The notes: generated from the sequence alone by a model not told the origin. Shown: positions 1 to 9,608, numbered from the stretch's first letter. The stretch: 64,000 nucleotides of DNA from Thalassospira xiamenensis M-5 = DSM 17429 (GCF_000300235.2 NZ_CP004388.1:3418001-3482000); one strand, 5' to 3'. Program-made: numbers and translations.

Positions 1-962
1 GCATAGGGCGAAAGGTTCATTTCCGCGATCCATGCCGCAAGCTCGCGCGGAATGCCGGTAAAGCCCATGGTGACGGTCAAAACCGCCGCCCCGGCAAGGA
101 TGAAACCGATCATGCACGATGTGCGCGTCGCCCCCATCAGGCCGTCGATAAAGCTCGCCCGGTTAAGCGACCCGCTGATGGCGGACAGGATCAGCGCACC
201 GACCACGCCAAAGGCCGCGGCCTCCGTCGGGGTGGCAATCCCGCCATAGATCGACCCGATCACACTGGCAATCAGCACAATCACCGGGATCAGGCGGCCA
301 GACGCCCGGACCTTTTCCATAAAGCCCATATCCGGCCCGGCAGGCGGCATCTTGTCCTTGTTCGCCGTCGCCCAGATCATGACAAAGCCCATGAACAGGA
401 TGATCAGCATCGCACCGGGCAGGATGCCGGCAATGAACAGGCGCGCAATCGAAAGCTCGGCCGAAACGCCATACACGATCAGGATGATCGATGGCGGGAT
501 CAGAAGCCCAAGCGTCCCTGACCCGGCCAGCGTGCCAAGGATCAGCCTGTCGGCATAGCCCTGCTTGCGCAGTTCCGGGATCGACATCCGGCCAATCGTG
601 GCCGCCGTCGCCGCCGACGAACCCGATACGGCGGCAAAAATGCCGCAGCCCAGAATATTGACATGCAGCAACCGCCCCGGAAGCTTGTTCAGCCAAGGTG
701 CCAGGCCGGTAAACATATCCTCGGACAACCGCGACCTAAACAGGATTTCACCCATCCAGATAAACAGCGGCAGCGGCGCCAGCGACCAGCTTGCCAGCCC
801 CGACCACGCGGTCGTCGCGATGATCGGTCCGGTCTGCGCGCTGGTGAAAAATTCAAGTCCGATGACACCGACCGCAAATAACGACAATGCCACCCAAAGC
901 CCCGCCCCCAGAAACAGGAACATCAACCCCATAAGGATCAGGCCGATTTCAAGTACTTCCAT
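1..962 (-). CDS. TRAP transporter large permease, DctM type (3' end outside window)
   Basis: Reading the minus strand from the ATG at 962 gives 320 codons without a stop, running off the window edge, so the C-terminus is missing. The start MEVLEIGLILMGLMFLFLGA and the following hydrophobic segments are typical of the 12-helix DctM subunit, the ion-coupled channel of tripartite periplasmic transporters in the inner membrane. A conserved DctM stretch is visible in the middle: GSSAATAATIG, then GLLIPPSIILIVYG. A GGGGGA ribosome site lies just before the ATG, and the stop of the small permease gene is only 10 bases upstream, so the two are translated together. The substrate cannot be read from the sequence. 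Confidence 0.93.
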   Translation of the reverse strand, partial: MEVLEIGLILMGLMFLFLGAGLWVALSLFAVGVIGLEFFTSAQTGPIIATTAWSGLASWSLAPLPLFIWMGEILFRSRLSEDMFTGLAPWLNKLPGRLLHVNILGCGIFAAVSGSSAATAATIGRMSIPELRKQGYADRLILGTLAGSGTLGLLIPPSIILIVYGVSAELSIARLFIAGILPGAMLIILFMGFVMIWATANKDKMPPAGPDMGFMEKVRASGRLIPVIVLIASVIGSIYGGIATPTEAAAFGVVGALILSAISGSLNRASFIDGLMGATRTSCMIGFILAGAAVLTVTMGFTGIPRELAAWIAEMNLSPY

Positions 963-972
963 GACCGTCCCC

Positions 973-1485
973 CTATTCCGTCAGTTCGCTGGTTTCGCGC
1001 GTGGCAAAGACGGGCGCACGACCGCGCGCCACATCAAACAATGCTTCAAGCATGGCGATGGTAAAAACAATCAACCCGAACGCCATCGCCGCTTGCGGGA
1101 TCCACAATGGAAAGGCCAGAACACCGGGCGACGTATCGCCATAGGAAAAACTTTCCTCGGCCAGCACGGCCATCCAATAGGCGAAATACCCGCCAAGAAA
1201 ACTTGCCAGCGCCAGCGTGATGCTCTCGATCCCCCGGCGCAAACCGCCCTTAAGGTGCGATAACACAATCAGAACCCGGATATGGGTGCCCGCCCGAAGG
1301 GCCGGACCAAGTGCGAGGAACGTCCCCGCCGCAAGCGAGAACCCGGCAAGCTCGTTGGCATCATGCACGGCAATTCCGACAAACCGGCCCAGCGACGAGG
1401 CCAGGATCAGCAATGCGATGGCAACCAGAAAAATGGCTGCTAACCCCGCACTGAATTTGAACAAATAATCTAATGATCTGCGCAC
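973..1485 (-). CDS. TRAP transporter small permease, DctQ type
   Basis: This 170-residue protein has four hydrophobic segments (about residues 12-35, 45-65, 85-110 and 125-148), the size and layout of the DctQ membrane subunit that links the binding protein to the large permease. The start is a GTG preceded by AAAGGGGA. It sits between the binding-protein gene (127 bases upstream) and the large permease gene (10 bases downstream) on the same strand, the usual P-Q-M order. Sequence conservation in DctQ is low, so the call rests on size, topology and context. Confidence 0.9.
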   Translation of the reverse strand: MRRSLDYLFKFSAGLAAIFLVAIALLILASSLGRFVGIAVHDANELAGFSLAAGTFLALGPALRAGTHIRVLIVLSHLKGGLRRGIESITLALASFLGGYFAYWMAVLAEESFSYGDTSPGVLAFPLWIPQAAMAFGLIVFTIAMLEALFDVARGRAPVFATRETSELTE

Positions 1486-1567
1486 AGCAGTCCCCTTTCC
1501 GCCCGCGGGATTTCCCAGTGGTGGCTGACAATACGGACAGTCATATCATGAATTTCGGCGGGGCGTC

Positions 1568-1595
1568 CCGATCCGGGCGTCTTCACCCGGATCGG
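1568..1595 (-). terminator. Perfect 10-bp hairpin between TRAP binding-protein and permease genes
   Basis: CCGATCCGGG at 1568-1577 pairs perfectly with CCCGGATCGG at 1586-1595 across an 8-base loop. No strong U-run follows on the minus strand, so a full rho-independent stop is doubtful. It sits just after the binding-protein gene and before the permease genes. There it could protect the 3' end of the abundant binding-protein message or reduce read-through into the permeases. Confidence 0.6.
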
Positions 1596-1612
1596 AAAAG
1601 TCGGTTCGTCGC

Positions 1613-2587
1613 TTACTTTTTATAAGCGTCGATGATGGCGGCACCGGCATCACCGGCTTCTGCCTGCCAATCGGCAACCATCTGATCGCCAACCTTGGCC
1701 AGACCGGATTTCAGCGCGTCGCTCGGGGCGGCAACATTCATGCCGTTATCGGCCAGAACCTTTTTCTTCTCGTCGGTCTCGGCCATGCTCATTTCCCAGC
1801 CACGCGTTTCGGCTTTGGCGGCGGCGTCCATGACGGCTTTCTGTACTTCCGGCGACAGACCGTCAAATGCCTTGGCATTGACGATCACCATGTTTTTCGG
1901 AAGCCATGCCTGAACGTCATAGAAGTTTTCGACAAAGTCCCATGCCTTGGAATTCGCACCGGTCGAGGGCGAGGTCATCATCGCTTCGACAATGCCGGTC
2001 GCAAAGGCGGTCGGGATTTCCGGCACTTCAACCTGGGTACCGACCATGCCGGTCAGGTCTGCCAGTTTCGACGTTGCCGAGTTATAGGCGCGGAACTTCA
2101 TGCCTTTAAGGTCTTCGACCGAATTAACCGGCTTTGCGGTATAAAGACCCTGTGCCGGCCATGCGACCGCATAAAGAACCTTAAGGCCATCACCGGCCAG
2201 TTTTTCTTCAATCGCCGGGCGCGATGCATCCCAAAGCTTTTTGGCTTCGTCATAGCTGGTCGCAAGGAACGGGATCGCGTCAACGCCGTAAATCGGGTCT
2301 TCATTCGACAAAAGCGAAATCAGGGTTTCACCCGCCGGAACCAGACCGCGCTGCACCGAACGCTTGATGTCGGGGTGCTTGAACAGCGAACCACCGGAAT
2401 GAACGGTGATGTCAAGCTCACCGCCGGTCGCTTCTTTCACGTCCTTGGCAAATTCGATGATGTTCTGGGTGTGGAATGTCGCGTCCGGATACGGGGTCGC
2501 CATATCCCATTTTTCGGCGGCCATGGCAAAACCGGCCGACATCGTGATTGCGGCAACTGCGACGGTGGAAAGTGCCTTTTTAAGCAT
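1613..2587 (-). CDS. TRAP transporter periplasmic solute-binding protein, DctP type
   Basis: This is a 324-residue secreted binding protein. Residues 1-23 form a signal peptide (charged MLKK, hydrophobic core, cleavage near GFAMAAE). The mature part has DctP features: a conserved KGMKFRAYNS block near residue 165, where the family has an arginine that contacts substrate carboxylates, followed by EVPEIPTAFATGIVEAMMTS. Family knowledge suggests an organic-acid ligand, but the substrate is not identifiable. A GGGAGAC ribosome site precedes the ATG. It is the first gene of the TRAP operon and is divergent from the dehydrogenase gene across a 259-base, partly AT-rich intergenic region. Confidence 0.95.
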   Translation of the reverse strand: MLKKALSTVAVAAITMSAGFAMAAEKWDMATPYPDATFHTQNIIEFAKDVKEATGGELDITVHSGGSLFKHPDIKRSVQRGLVPAGETLISLLSNEDPIYGVDAIPFLATSYDEAKKLWDASRPAIEEKLAGDGLKVLYAVAWPAQGLYTAKPVNSVEDLKGMKFRAYNSATSKLADLTGMVGTQVEVPEIPTAFATGIVEAMMTSPSTGANSKAWDFVENFYDVQAWLPKNMVIVNAKAFDGLSPEVQKAVMDAAAKAETRGWEMSMAETDEKKKVLADNGMNVAAPSDALKSGLAKVGDQMVADWQAEAGDAGAAIIDAYKK

Positions 2588-2846
2588 CAGTCAAGTCTCC
2601 CTGTGTGTGATGAGGCCGACATGCATTTTTTCGCGCATCTCGTGACTCCGAAGTAGCCTCCCAACAGAACGGTCACATTTTACTGATAAATTGTCAATGT
2701 TATTTCATGGCTGATATGCAAAATGCGGGAAACGACGCAGGATATTTTATCGGCATTGACCCGCCAGAGCGCGCCATCAATATGATATTCCTCGATTTAT
2801 GGCCGTGTGCTAGGCTCCGCGCAAATAACAAACAGGGAGAAAGCCC

Positions 2847-3596
2847 GTGCATGATCTTTCGGGGAAATCAGTCTGGATTACTGGTGCCGGAAGCGGCATC
2901 GGCGAGGCAATCGCAAAATCGCTTGCCGCGGCGGGCGCGCATGTCGCCCTGTCCGCACGGCGCGAAGAAACACTTCAGCAGGTCGCAGACACGATCAGGT
3001 CAGAGGGCGGAAAGGTCGAAATCCATCCGCTTGATATCAGCAACAGCGATCAGGTCGCGGACGCCGCGCGCAACATTCAGGCGTCCATGGGCAAAATCAA
3101 TGTCCTGATCAATTGTGCGGGCATGAACACCCCCAAACGGCATTGGCGCGATCTTGATATTGCCGACTGGCACCGCATCGTCGCGGTCAATCTCAATGGT
3201 GTGGCGAACACGGTTTGCGCAACCCTGCCCTTCATGCGTGATCAACAGGACGGGTTGATCATCAATATCGCGTCATGGGCGGCAAAGCATGAATTCCCCG
3301 TCGCGGGCCCGGCCTATGTCGCGTCAAAACGCGGCGTTGTCGACCTGTCGCACAGCATCAATCAGGAAGAAATGCACAACAATATCCGCTGCTGCTGCAT
3401 AAGCCCCGGCGAAGTCGCCACCCCGATCCTTGACCAACGCCCCGTCCCGATCAAAGAAGACGAACGCGCCCTGATGCTAAAACCCGACGATCTGGCCGAC
3501 ATGGTCGCCTATGTCGTCGCCGCCCCGGCACGGGTTTGCTTCAACGAAATCATCATGTCCCCGACCCATAACCGAACCCTTCTGCCGCAGCCCTAA
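2847..3596 (+). CDS. Short-chain dehydrogenase/reductase
   Basis: This 249-residue classical SDR oxidoreductase has the NAD(P)-binding motif TGAGSGIGEA at residues 11-20, NCAG near residue 90, a catalytic serine in NIAS, and the YVASK active-site Tyr-x-x-x-Lys near residue 157. The start is GTG (VHDLSG), chosen because CAGGGAGA lies six bases upstream; the nearby ATG is out of frame. It is divergent from the TRAP binding-protein gene, so it may oxidise or reduce the imported compound. That link is inference from position, and the substrate is unknown. Confidence 0.92.
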   Translation: MHDLSGKSVWITGAGSGIGEAIAKSLAAAGAHVALSARREETLQQVADTIRSEGGKVEIHPLDISNSDQVADAARNIQASMGKINVLINCAGMNTPKRHWRDLDIADWHRIVAVNLNGVANTVCATLPFMRDQQDGLIINIASWAAKHEFPVAGPAYVASKRGVVDLSHSINQEEMHNNIRCCCISPGEVATPILDQRPVPIKEDERALMLKPDDLADMVAYVVAAPARVCFNEIIMSPTHNRTLLPQP

Positions 3597-3599
3597 AAC

Positions 3600-3650
3600 G
3601 CAGACATGAAAAAGGCAGCCCCGATACCCATCGCGCTGCCCTTTGTCTGC
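3600..3650. terminator. Nested hairpin between convergent genes
   Basis: GCAGAC (3600-3605) pairs with GTCTGC (3645-3650), and inside it GGCAGC (3614-3619) pairs with GCTGCC (3635-3640). An A-run precedes the inner stem and CTTT follows it, so it could stop transcription from both the dehydrogenase gene and the convergent regulator gene. Confidence 0.6.
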
Positions 3651-3673
3651 TCTTCAGAAACTCTGGAAGTCAA

Positions 3674-4198
3674 TCACATCGCACTGGCCGCGCGCGATGC
3701 CTGATCATACACGCCCGAAATCGCGCGCAGCGTCTTGGCCACATCGCCGACTTCCTCGTGATTAACACCCAGTCGCTGGAACGTCTCCACCAGACAGGCT
3801 TCGCGCACCTCGCGGTATTTCTCGCACATCGCGCGGCCGTCCTTGGTCGTCGAATAATGCACTTCCTTGCCGCGCTTGATCCCGTCAACCAGTCCCAGCT
3901 TGCGCAGCTTCTTAAGCGAATAATTCACCAGATGGCTGTCTTCGACATTCAGAACGAAACAGACCTCCGACAGGCTTTTTTCCCGCTCGCGTGAATTGAC
4001 GTTATGCAGAACAAGGATATCAAGAACCGAAACATCGGGCATGCCCGCCGCCCGCATGCACCGCACCATCCAGCGGTTAAACGCATTGCCCGACAGGATC
4101 AGGGCAAATTCAAGCTCGGAAAGCTCGGCCGCGCGTTCCGAAACAAGATGTGACGATGATACGATACGTGGTTTGTCGGTCCGTGGTGTGTCGGTCAT
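3674..4198 (-). CDS. Winged-helix (MarR-like) transcriptional regulator
   Basis: This 174-residue protein starts at MTDTPRTDK. That ATG has AGGA seven bases upstream, whereas a longer reading lacks a ribosome site. The centre looks like a MarR-type winged helix-turn-helix: SVLDILVLHNVNSRER, then SEVCFVLNVEDSHLVNYSLK as recognition helices and GKEVHYSTTKDGRAMCEKYR as the wing and following helix. It lies convergent to the dehydrogenase and close to the TRAP operon, so it may control them. The family call is by fold pattern rather than a diagnostic motif, and the ligand is unknown. Confidence 0.8.
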   Translation of the reverse strand: MTDTPRTDKPRIVSSSHLVSERAAELSELEFALILSGNAFNRWMVRCMRAAGMPDVSVLDILVLHNVNSREREKSLSEVCFVLNVEDSHLVNYSLKKLRKLGLVDGIKRGKEVHYSTTKDGRAMCEKYREVREACLVETFQRLGVNHEEVGDVAKTLRAISGVYDQASRAASAM

Positions 4199-4280
4199 GC
4201 GGCGTTCCTGAAATCCCGGTGTTAACTTTCGCGATGCGCTTTGCGGCATTCACTTATACGCTTTGTCGGGATTTTATCGC

Positions 4281-4311
4281 AAAAAAAGCAGCCCGGACAA
4301 GGCCAGGCTGC
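4281..4311 (-). terminator. Rho-independent terminator of the chemotaxis-receptor pseudogene
   Basis: On the minus strand GCAGCC (4311-4306) pairs with GGCTGC (4293-4288) and is followed by seven Ts (4287-4281). It lies just downstream of the stop of the broken chemotaxis receptor gene. Confidence 0.85.
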
Positions 4312-4334
4312 ACATTAATGTCGACATTTCACCA

Positions 4335-6300
4335 TCAAAGTGATCGCATGCGTTCCAGGAACCCGTCAATCTGGCCGCGCAAATGACCGCTTTGCGTGCC
4401 AAGATTATCGGCCGAACCATGCACGTCATTGGCGGCAACATTGGTTTCGGCAACTGCTGCCGATACGCCCTGCATGGCGGCGGATATTTCCTCGGTCCCG
4501 GCGGCGGCCTGTTCGACATTCTGCGAAATCTCGCTGGTCGCGACCGTCTGTTGTTCGACTGCGGCGGCAACGGCCGATGCCCGTTCACTGATGTCGGAAA
4601 TCATCCGCACGATTTCATCAATCGCCTCAACCGCCAATCCGGTCGCCTGCTGGATACCGTTAATCTGGCTGGTGATTTCATCGGTGGCCTTGGCCGTCTA
4701 ATTGGCAAGGTTCTTGACCTCGCTTGCCACAACCGCAAAACCTTTGCCTGCATCACCGGCACGGGCGGCTTCGATGGTGGCATTAAGCGCCAGAAGGTTG
4801 GTCTGCCCGGCGATATCGCTGATCAGGCCAATGACCTCGCCGATCTTGAGCGCCGCATCATTCAGCCCCTGAATGTTTTCATTGGTATGGCGCGCACGTT
4901 CGGTTGCCGATTGCGCCATGTTCGATGTTTCGCTGACCTGACCGGAAATCTCGTTGATGGATGCCGCAAGCTCGGTCGCCGCCGTCGCGACAAGCTGCAC
5001 ATTCGCCGATGCTTCCTCGGTCCCCGATGACACCGCCAGGGACTGGTTTGCCGCAGTATCCGCACTTTTGCGCAGCACATTTGACACTTGATGCAGCTGG
5101 TCAACGGCACCGCCAACCTCGGCCATGACGGCCACCACCGCCTGATCAAACTCGCGGATATACCGCTCCTGGGTTTCCAGGCGTTTACGGCGGCGCTCGT
5201 CAGCCTCGCGCTGGGCGGCTTCAAGCTTGACGCGTTCAATACCGTATTTCACGGAACACCAGAACCGCCCGGCCCATCTCGCCGATCTCGTCGGCCCGAT
5301 TGACTTCATTGATGTCGACATCAAAGTCGTTATGCGCCAACCGCGTCATCTTTGTCGTCAGTCCGGCGATCGCGCGCACAATTGCTTTTGACAGCAATAC
5401 GGACAGCACCAGCAACGCCAACGCCCCCACAACAAACATCACGACCGTCGTGATCAGGCTACGCTGCGAAATGGCGTTTGCCTCCGCCTTCTTCGCGGCT
5501 GCGATGGCCGCTATATCGGCACTAAGCTGTTCCAGAACCGGTTCGGCTTCGGCGTAATAGTCGCTCAGCTTGCCCAATTCTTCCTCGCGCTGAAGGATCC
5601 CCGCCGCCAGCGCCTTGAAATCCGTCACATAGGATTTCATCAGATCGGCAATCTTTTGCTTTTCCGCAGCAGGAATACTGTCGGCGGCGGTCAATGCCGG
5701 ACCAAATTCCGCCAGACGGTCATCAATGCGCGCAACATATTTCGGATCAATCCGCGCCAGGAAATCCTTCTCGTGGCGGCGCATCATCAACATGATGATT
5801 GTCAGCTTGTCGGCTTTGTACTGATCCAGCGCTTCCTCGACATTGTGAACGGACGCGCGCAGACTGCCAAGCAGGCCGCTTTCTTCATCCAAACCGATTT
5901 CGCGTTGCAAATCCGTGATTTTGTCGAATTGCGATGCATAATTGTCAAACGAAGTCTCGATGGACGAAATTTCATCATCAAACGGATCAAGGGCCGAATC
6001 ATTGGCCAGCTTTTTCAAACCGGCCTGAACAATCGCAACCGTTTCCGCATGGTCGGCGGCGTATTTTTCATCCAACCGCAGCAGAAAGTCTTTTTCACGC
6101 CTCCGGGCGTTCAGGAATTCTCGGGCGATCCCGTCAACGATCAATCGGTCATCGACGGCTTCCTCGGCAGTCGTTTCCGCAGTTTGACGCTGATAATCCG
6201 CGACAAACAGGACCATGGCAACGATCGCAAAAATAGAAAGCGCAGCTAAACCTATCAACGAAATCTGATAGATCAGCTTCATGCGCGACAAAAAGCTCAT
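4335..6300 (-). pseudogene. Methyl-accepting chemotaxis protein with HBM sensor, broken by a frameshift and an amber stop
   Basis: Repaired, this would encode about 654 residues: TM1 (about 10-32), a periplasmic helical bimodular (HBM) sensor with the family's twin motif seen twice (RRREKDFLLR near 65, RRHEKDFLAR near 165), TM2 (about 282-306), HAMP, and a cytoplasmic signalling domain with EVKNLANQTAKAT-type hairpin sequence. Two lesions are visible. One extra base (plus-strand A at about 5246) shifts the frame right after HAMP (VLVFRE). Then TAG at 4698-4700 replaces the expected Gln in KNLAN-Q-TAKATDEI. Upstream sensor and downstream signalling halves therefore cannot be made as one protein. 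GGGAG precedes the ATG at 6300. A sequencing error could explain one lesion, but two make decay more likely. Confidence 0.88.
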
Positions 6301-6706
6301 TACGAATCTCCCAAGAGACTTATATTCAACAGGACACTAACCCTAGGTATAGTACCATACACTTTGGTATAGTAGGTCACGCGTTTTCCGCCCTATTGCC
6401 CTGCATCTGATGCATGAGTGCTATCTTGGGCTGCACCTGTGCGTTTTCATCTCCGGTTGGGTTACCGTTTTGTTACAATGGTGCACGCCGGACTGAAAGA
6501 CGCCACTTGCCAAGGCCTCAGACCCTTGAAAGGACGCGACATTTACCCCCTGCCGCCGCCGCATCCGGTACACTGCAACGATTCCCTGAATGAAAAGACT
6601 GGCTTCCTGCTTCACCTGTACTATCTAATGCGCTTTGCCTGTCGGCATCTGGCCGATACGGCGATAAATGAATGTCCTTTTCGCAACCAAGAGCCTGATC
6701 AGAAGT
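6301..6706. other. 406-base intergenic region with a 9-base direct repeat
   Basis: This lies between the divergent chemotaxis pseudogene and the djlA-like gene. GGTATAGTA occurs at 6346-6354 and again at 6366-6374, exactly 20 bases apart, close to the start of the chemotaxis gene where an activator or repressor could bind. An open frame through 6418-6723 has no ribosome site, looks compositionally random and overlaps the djlA-like start, so I do not call it a gene. Confidence 0.45.
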
Positions 6707-7480
6707 ATGAGCATCTGGGGTAAAATCATCGGCGGCACCGCGGGCTTTGCCCTTGGCGGGCCGCTTGGCGCCATTCTGGGGGCGGCGGCCGGTCATGTCG
6801 TCGACAGGATCAAGCACAATATCCGCACCGCCCGCATTGGCGGCTATAGCGGCAGTACACAGGGCAGCTTCCCCGGCGGGCAGGATGCGCGTCAGGTCGC
6901 CTTTGCCACTGCCGTTGTCGTGCTTTCGGCCAAGATGGCCAAGGTCGATGGCGTGGTGTCGCGTGATGAAATCAACGCCTTCAAGCGCGTGTTTCACATC
7001 CCGCCCGGCGAGGAAAAGAATGTCGGTCGCCTGTTTGACATGGCGCGCAAGTCATCCGACGGCTTTGAACCCTACGCCCGGCAGATCGCCCTTCTGTTCC
7101 GCGGCGAACGTGCTTTGCTCGAAGGCATCCTCGAAGCGCTTTATCAGATCGCGCTGGCCGATGGTGCCCTGCACCCGGCCGAAAAGGACTTCCTGCACAA
7201 GGTCGCAACCATTTTCGGCTTTGCCGATATTGATTTTGATCGCGTGCATCATGCCTATACCAGCCCCGGCGGCCCCGATCCCTATGAACAGCTTGGGCTG
7301 GGCCGCGATGCCAGCGACGATGACCTCAAGGCCGCCCATCGCAAACTGTCGCGCGAAAACCATCCCGACACCCTGATCGCCAAGGGCATGCCGCCCGAAT
7401 TCATCGAACAGGCAAATCACAAGATGGCCCGCATCAATGCCGCCTGGGATCAGATCCGCAAGGAACGCAATATCCGCTAG
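6707..7480 (+). CDS. djlA: DjlA-like protein: glycine-rich N-terminus, TerB domain, C-terminal J domain
   Basis: This 257-residue protein begins MSIWGKIIGGTAGFALGGPL, a short glycine-rich hydrophobic segment as in DjlA-type proteins. A TerB-like helical domain follows (about 60-170, ALADGALHPAEKDFLHKVA). The last 65 residues form a J domain (DPYEQLGLGRDASDDDLKAAH) with the HPD motif (ENHPDTL) that stimulates DnaK/Hsp70 ATPase. By family it is a membrane-attached co-chaperone. An in-frame ATG 39 bases upstream exists, but homologues begin at MSIWGK and the ribosome site is weak at both. Confidence 0.88.
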   Translation: MSIWGKIIGGTAGFALGGPLGAILGAAAGHVVDRIKHNIRTARIGGYSGSTQGSFPGGQDARQVAFATAVVVLSAKMAKVDGVVSRDEINAFKRVFHIPPGEEKNVGRLFDMARKSSDGFEPYARQIALLFRGERALLEGILEALYQIALADGALHPAEKDFLHKVATIFGFADIDFDRVHHAYTSPGGPDPYEQLGLGRDASDDDLKAAHRKLSRENHPDTLIAKGMPPEFIEQANHKMARINAAWDQIRKERNIR

Positions 7481-7609
7481 GGTCACGCCCTGATAACAGC
7501 CACTTGCGACGCACCCCTGCCCTGCATGCAATGATTTCCCTTGCAAGATGCCGCGATTTGCGGTTTGCAGGGGGCCAGTTTTCATGACCTCAAGCTTATC
7601 GGTTTTTCC

Positions 7610-9442
7610 ATGGCGCCACCGCTGATCAATATAAACGATATCCGTCTGACCTTTGGCGGCAACGATCTGTTTTCCGATGTTTCCTTTGCCATCGGGGATC
7701 GGGATCGCCTGTGCCTTGTCGGGCGCAATGGCGGCGGGAAATCGACCCTGCTTAAAATCATCGCTGGCGAAATCGAAGCCGATGGCGGCGAACGCTTCGT
7801 TCAGCCGGGCTGCAAGATCGCCTATCTTAATCAGGAACCGAAATTCGACGGCTACGCCACGGTCGAGGAATATGTTCTGTCCGCGCTCGACGAACATGAA
7901 ATCGATTATGCCTATCGCGTCTATATGCTGCTGGACTCGGTCAATATCGATCCGCAGGCCGACCCGACCAAACTCTCGGGCGGCGAAGGCCGCCGGGCGG
8001 CAATCGCGCGCGCCCTGATCGCCGATCCGCAGGTCCTTCTGCTCGACGAGCCGACCAACCATCTTGACCTGCCGACCATCGAATGGCTTGAGGGCGAGAT
8101 CAAAAACTTCCGCGGTGCGGTTGTCGTCATCTCGCACGACCGCGCCTTCCTGAACGCGATTTCAACCGGCATCCTGTGGATTGATCGCGGCGTCATGCAC
8201 CGCACCGATCAGAACTTCTCGAAATTCGAAGAATGGTCCGAGGAAATCTTCCGCAAGGAAGCCGAAGAACGCGCCAAGCTTGATAAACTGATCGCCCAGG
8301 AAACCGTCTGGTCCGTGCAGGGCATCTCGGCGCGCCGCAAACGCAACCAGGGCCGTCTGCGCCGCCTGTGGGACATGCGCGAAACCCGGTCGCAGCAGAT
8401 CGAACGCATCGGCAACGTGTCGCTGGCGGCTGACGCCGGCAGCACATCGGGCAAGGTCGTGATCGAGGCCACCGACATCACCAAATCCTTTGGCGACAGA
8501 ACGATCCTGACCGGTTTCTCGACCCGTATCCTGCGCGGCGACAAGGTCGGCATCATCGGCCCGAACGGGGCGGGCAAAACCACCCTGCTTAAAATGCTGA
8601 CCGGGCAACTTGAACCCGATAGCGGCACGATCAAGATCGGCACCAACCTCAATGCCAGCTATTTCGATCAGAAACGTGCGGCCCTTGATGACAATATGAC
8701 CCTGTGGGATACGCTGTGCGATATCGGCGGCGATCAGGTCATGGTGCGTGGCAATCCGCGCCATGTCGTAAGCTATCTGCGCGATTTCCTGTTCGACGAA
8801 AAACAGGCGCGCAGCCCCGTCGGTGCCCTGTCGGGTGGGGAGCGCAACCGGCTTTTGCTGGCCAAACAGCTTGCCAAGCCGACCAACCTTCTGATCATGG
8901 ACGAACCGACCAACGATCTCGATATGGATACGCTTGATCTGTTGCAGGAAATGCTCGCCGATTACGAAGGCACGCTTTTGCTCGTCAGCCACGACCGTGA
9001 TTTCCTTGATCGCGTCGTGACCTCGTCCATCGTGATGGAAGGCAACGGCATCGCCACCGAATATCCCGGCGGCTATTCCGATTATATCGCCCAACGCAAA
9101 CTGTCCGCCGCCCCGGCTGTCGCCGAGGAAAAGCTGGGCAGCACATCGGGCAAAGGCGGCAAAAAATCCGTCTCGTCACAGGCCGCCAAGCCCAAACCGA
9201 CCGGCAAGATGAGCTACAAGGACCAGCGCGAATACGACAACCTGCCCGGCCAGATCGCCAAGCTCGAGGCCGAGATTGCCGAAATCGAAGCCGCCCTGTC
9301 CGATGGCAGCCTGTTCACCAAGGACCCGGATGCCTTCCAGAAAAAGGTCGACCGCATGGCCGCCGCCCGTGCCGAACTCGAAGCGGGCGAAGAACGCTGG
9401 CTCGAACTCGAAATGCTCCGCGAGGAACTCGGGCTGTCATAA
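7610..9442 (+). CDS. uup: ABC-F ATPase, Uup-like
   Basis: This 610-residue soluble protein has two fused ABC ATPase domains and no membrane segment. Domain 1 has GRNGGGKST (38-46), LSGGEGRRA and VLLLDEPTNHLD. Domain 2 has GPNGAGKTT, LSGGERNRLLL and LLIMDEPTNDLD. The linker between them carries the basic segment SARRKRNQGRLRRL that marks Uup/EttA-type ABC-F proteins. A C-terminal coiled coil (from about 545, MSYKDQREYDNLPGQIAKLE) matches the Uup tail that binds nucleic acid. Such proteins act on ribosomes or branched DNA. The start is placed at MAPPLININD by family alignment; no clear ribosome site is visible there, and the frame is open upstream from a TTG. Confidence 0.93.
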   Translation: MAPPLININDIRLTFGGNDLFSDVSFAIGDRDRLCLVGRNGGGKSTLLKIIAGEIEADGGERFVQPGCKIAYLNQEPKFDGYATVEEYVLSALDEHEIDYAYRVYMLLDSVNIDPQADPTKLSGGEGRRAAIARALIADPQVLLLDEPTNHLDLPTIEWLEGEIKNFRGAVVVISHDRAFLNAISTGILWIDRGVMHRTDQNFSKFEEWSEEIFRKEAEERAKLDKLIAQETVWSVQGISARRKRNQGRLRRLWDMRETRSQQIERIGNVSLAADAGSTSGKVVIEATDITKSFGDRTILTGFSTRILRGDKVGIIGPNGAGKTTLLKMLTGQLEPDSGTIKIGTNLNASYFDQKRAALDDNMTLWDTLCDIGGDQVMVRGNPRHVVSYLRDFLFDEKQARSPVGALSGGERNRLLLAKQLAKPTNLLIMDEPTNDLDMDTLDLLQEMLADYEGTLLLVSHDRDFLDRVVTSSIVMEGNGIATEYPGGYSDYIAQRKLSAAPAVAEEKLGSTSGKGGKKSVSSQAAKPKPTGKMSYKDQREYDNLPGQIAKLEAEIAEIEAALSDGSLFTKDPDAFQKKVDRMAAARAELEAGEERWLELEMLREELGLS

Positions 9443-9490
9443 CGCTTCACAGCCAATGCTTTACGGCACTATTCGGATCGGTCACAATTT

Positions 9491-9523
9491 ACCCGACAAC
9501 TGAAAACAATTCACTTGTCGGGT
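9491..9523. terminator. Hairpin after the ABC-F gene
   Basis: ACCCGACAA (9491-9499) pairs with TTGTCGGGT (9515-9523), extended inward by TGAA/TTCA after a C-C mismatch. The following bases (TGCTCTTT) are only moderately T-rich, so it is a probable but not textbook terminator. Confidence 0.55.
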
Positions 9524-9608
9524 TGCTCTTTCCATCGGATGAAGGGGCATACCGATAAACCCGCAAACGCGCCACCAGCGCCGATGCGCTTTGCCGAAAG
9601 CCCCTGCC

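Noticed and set aside
4698..4700. In-frame TAG in the chemotaxis gene considered as recoded (suppressed) amber codon
   Set aside because: No other gene in the window depends on amber read-through, and the same gene also has a frameshift, so decay is simpler.
6418..6723. 101-codon frame upstream of the djlA-like gene
   Set aside because: It has no ribosome site, its composition looks random and it overlaps the djlA-like start.
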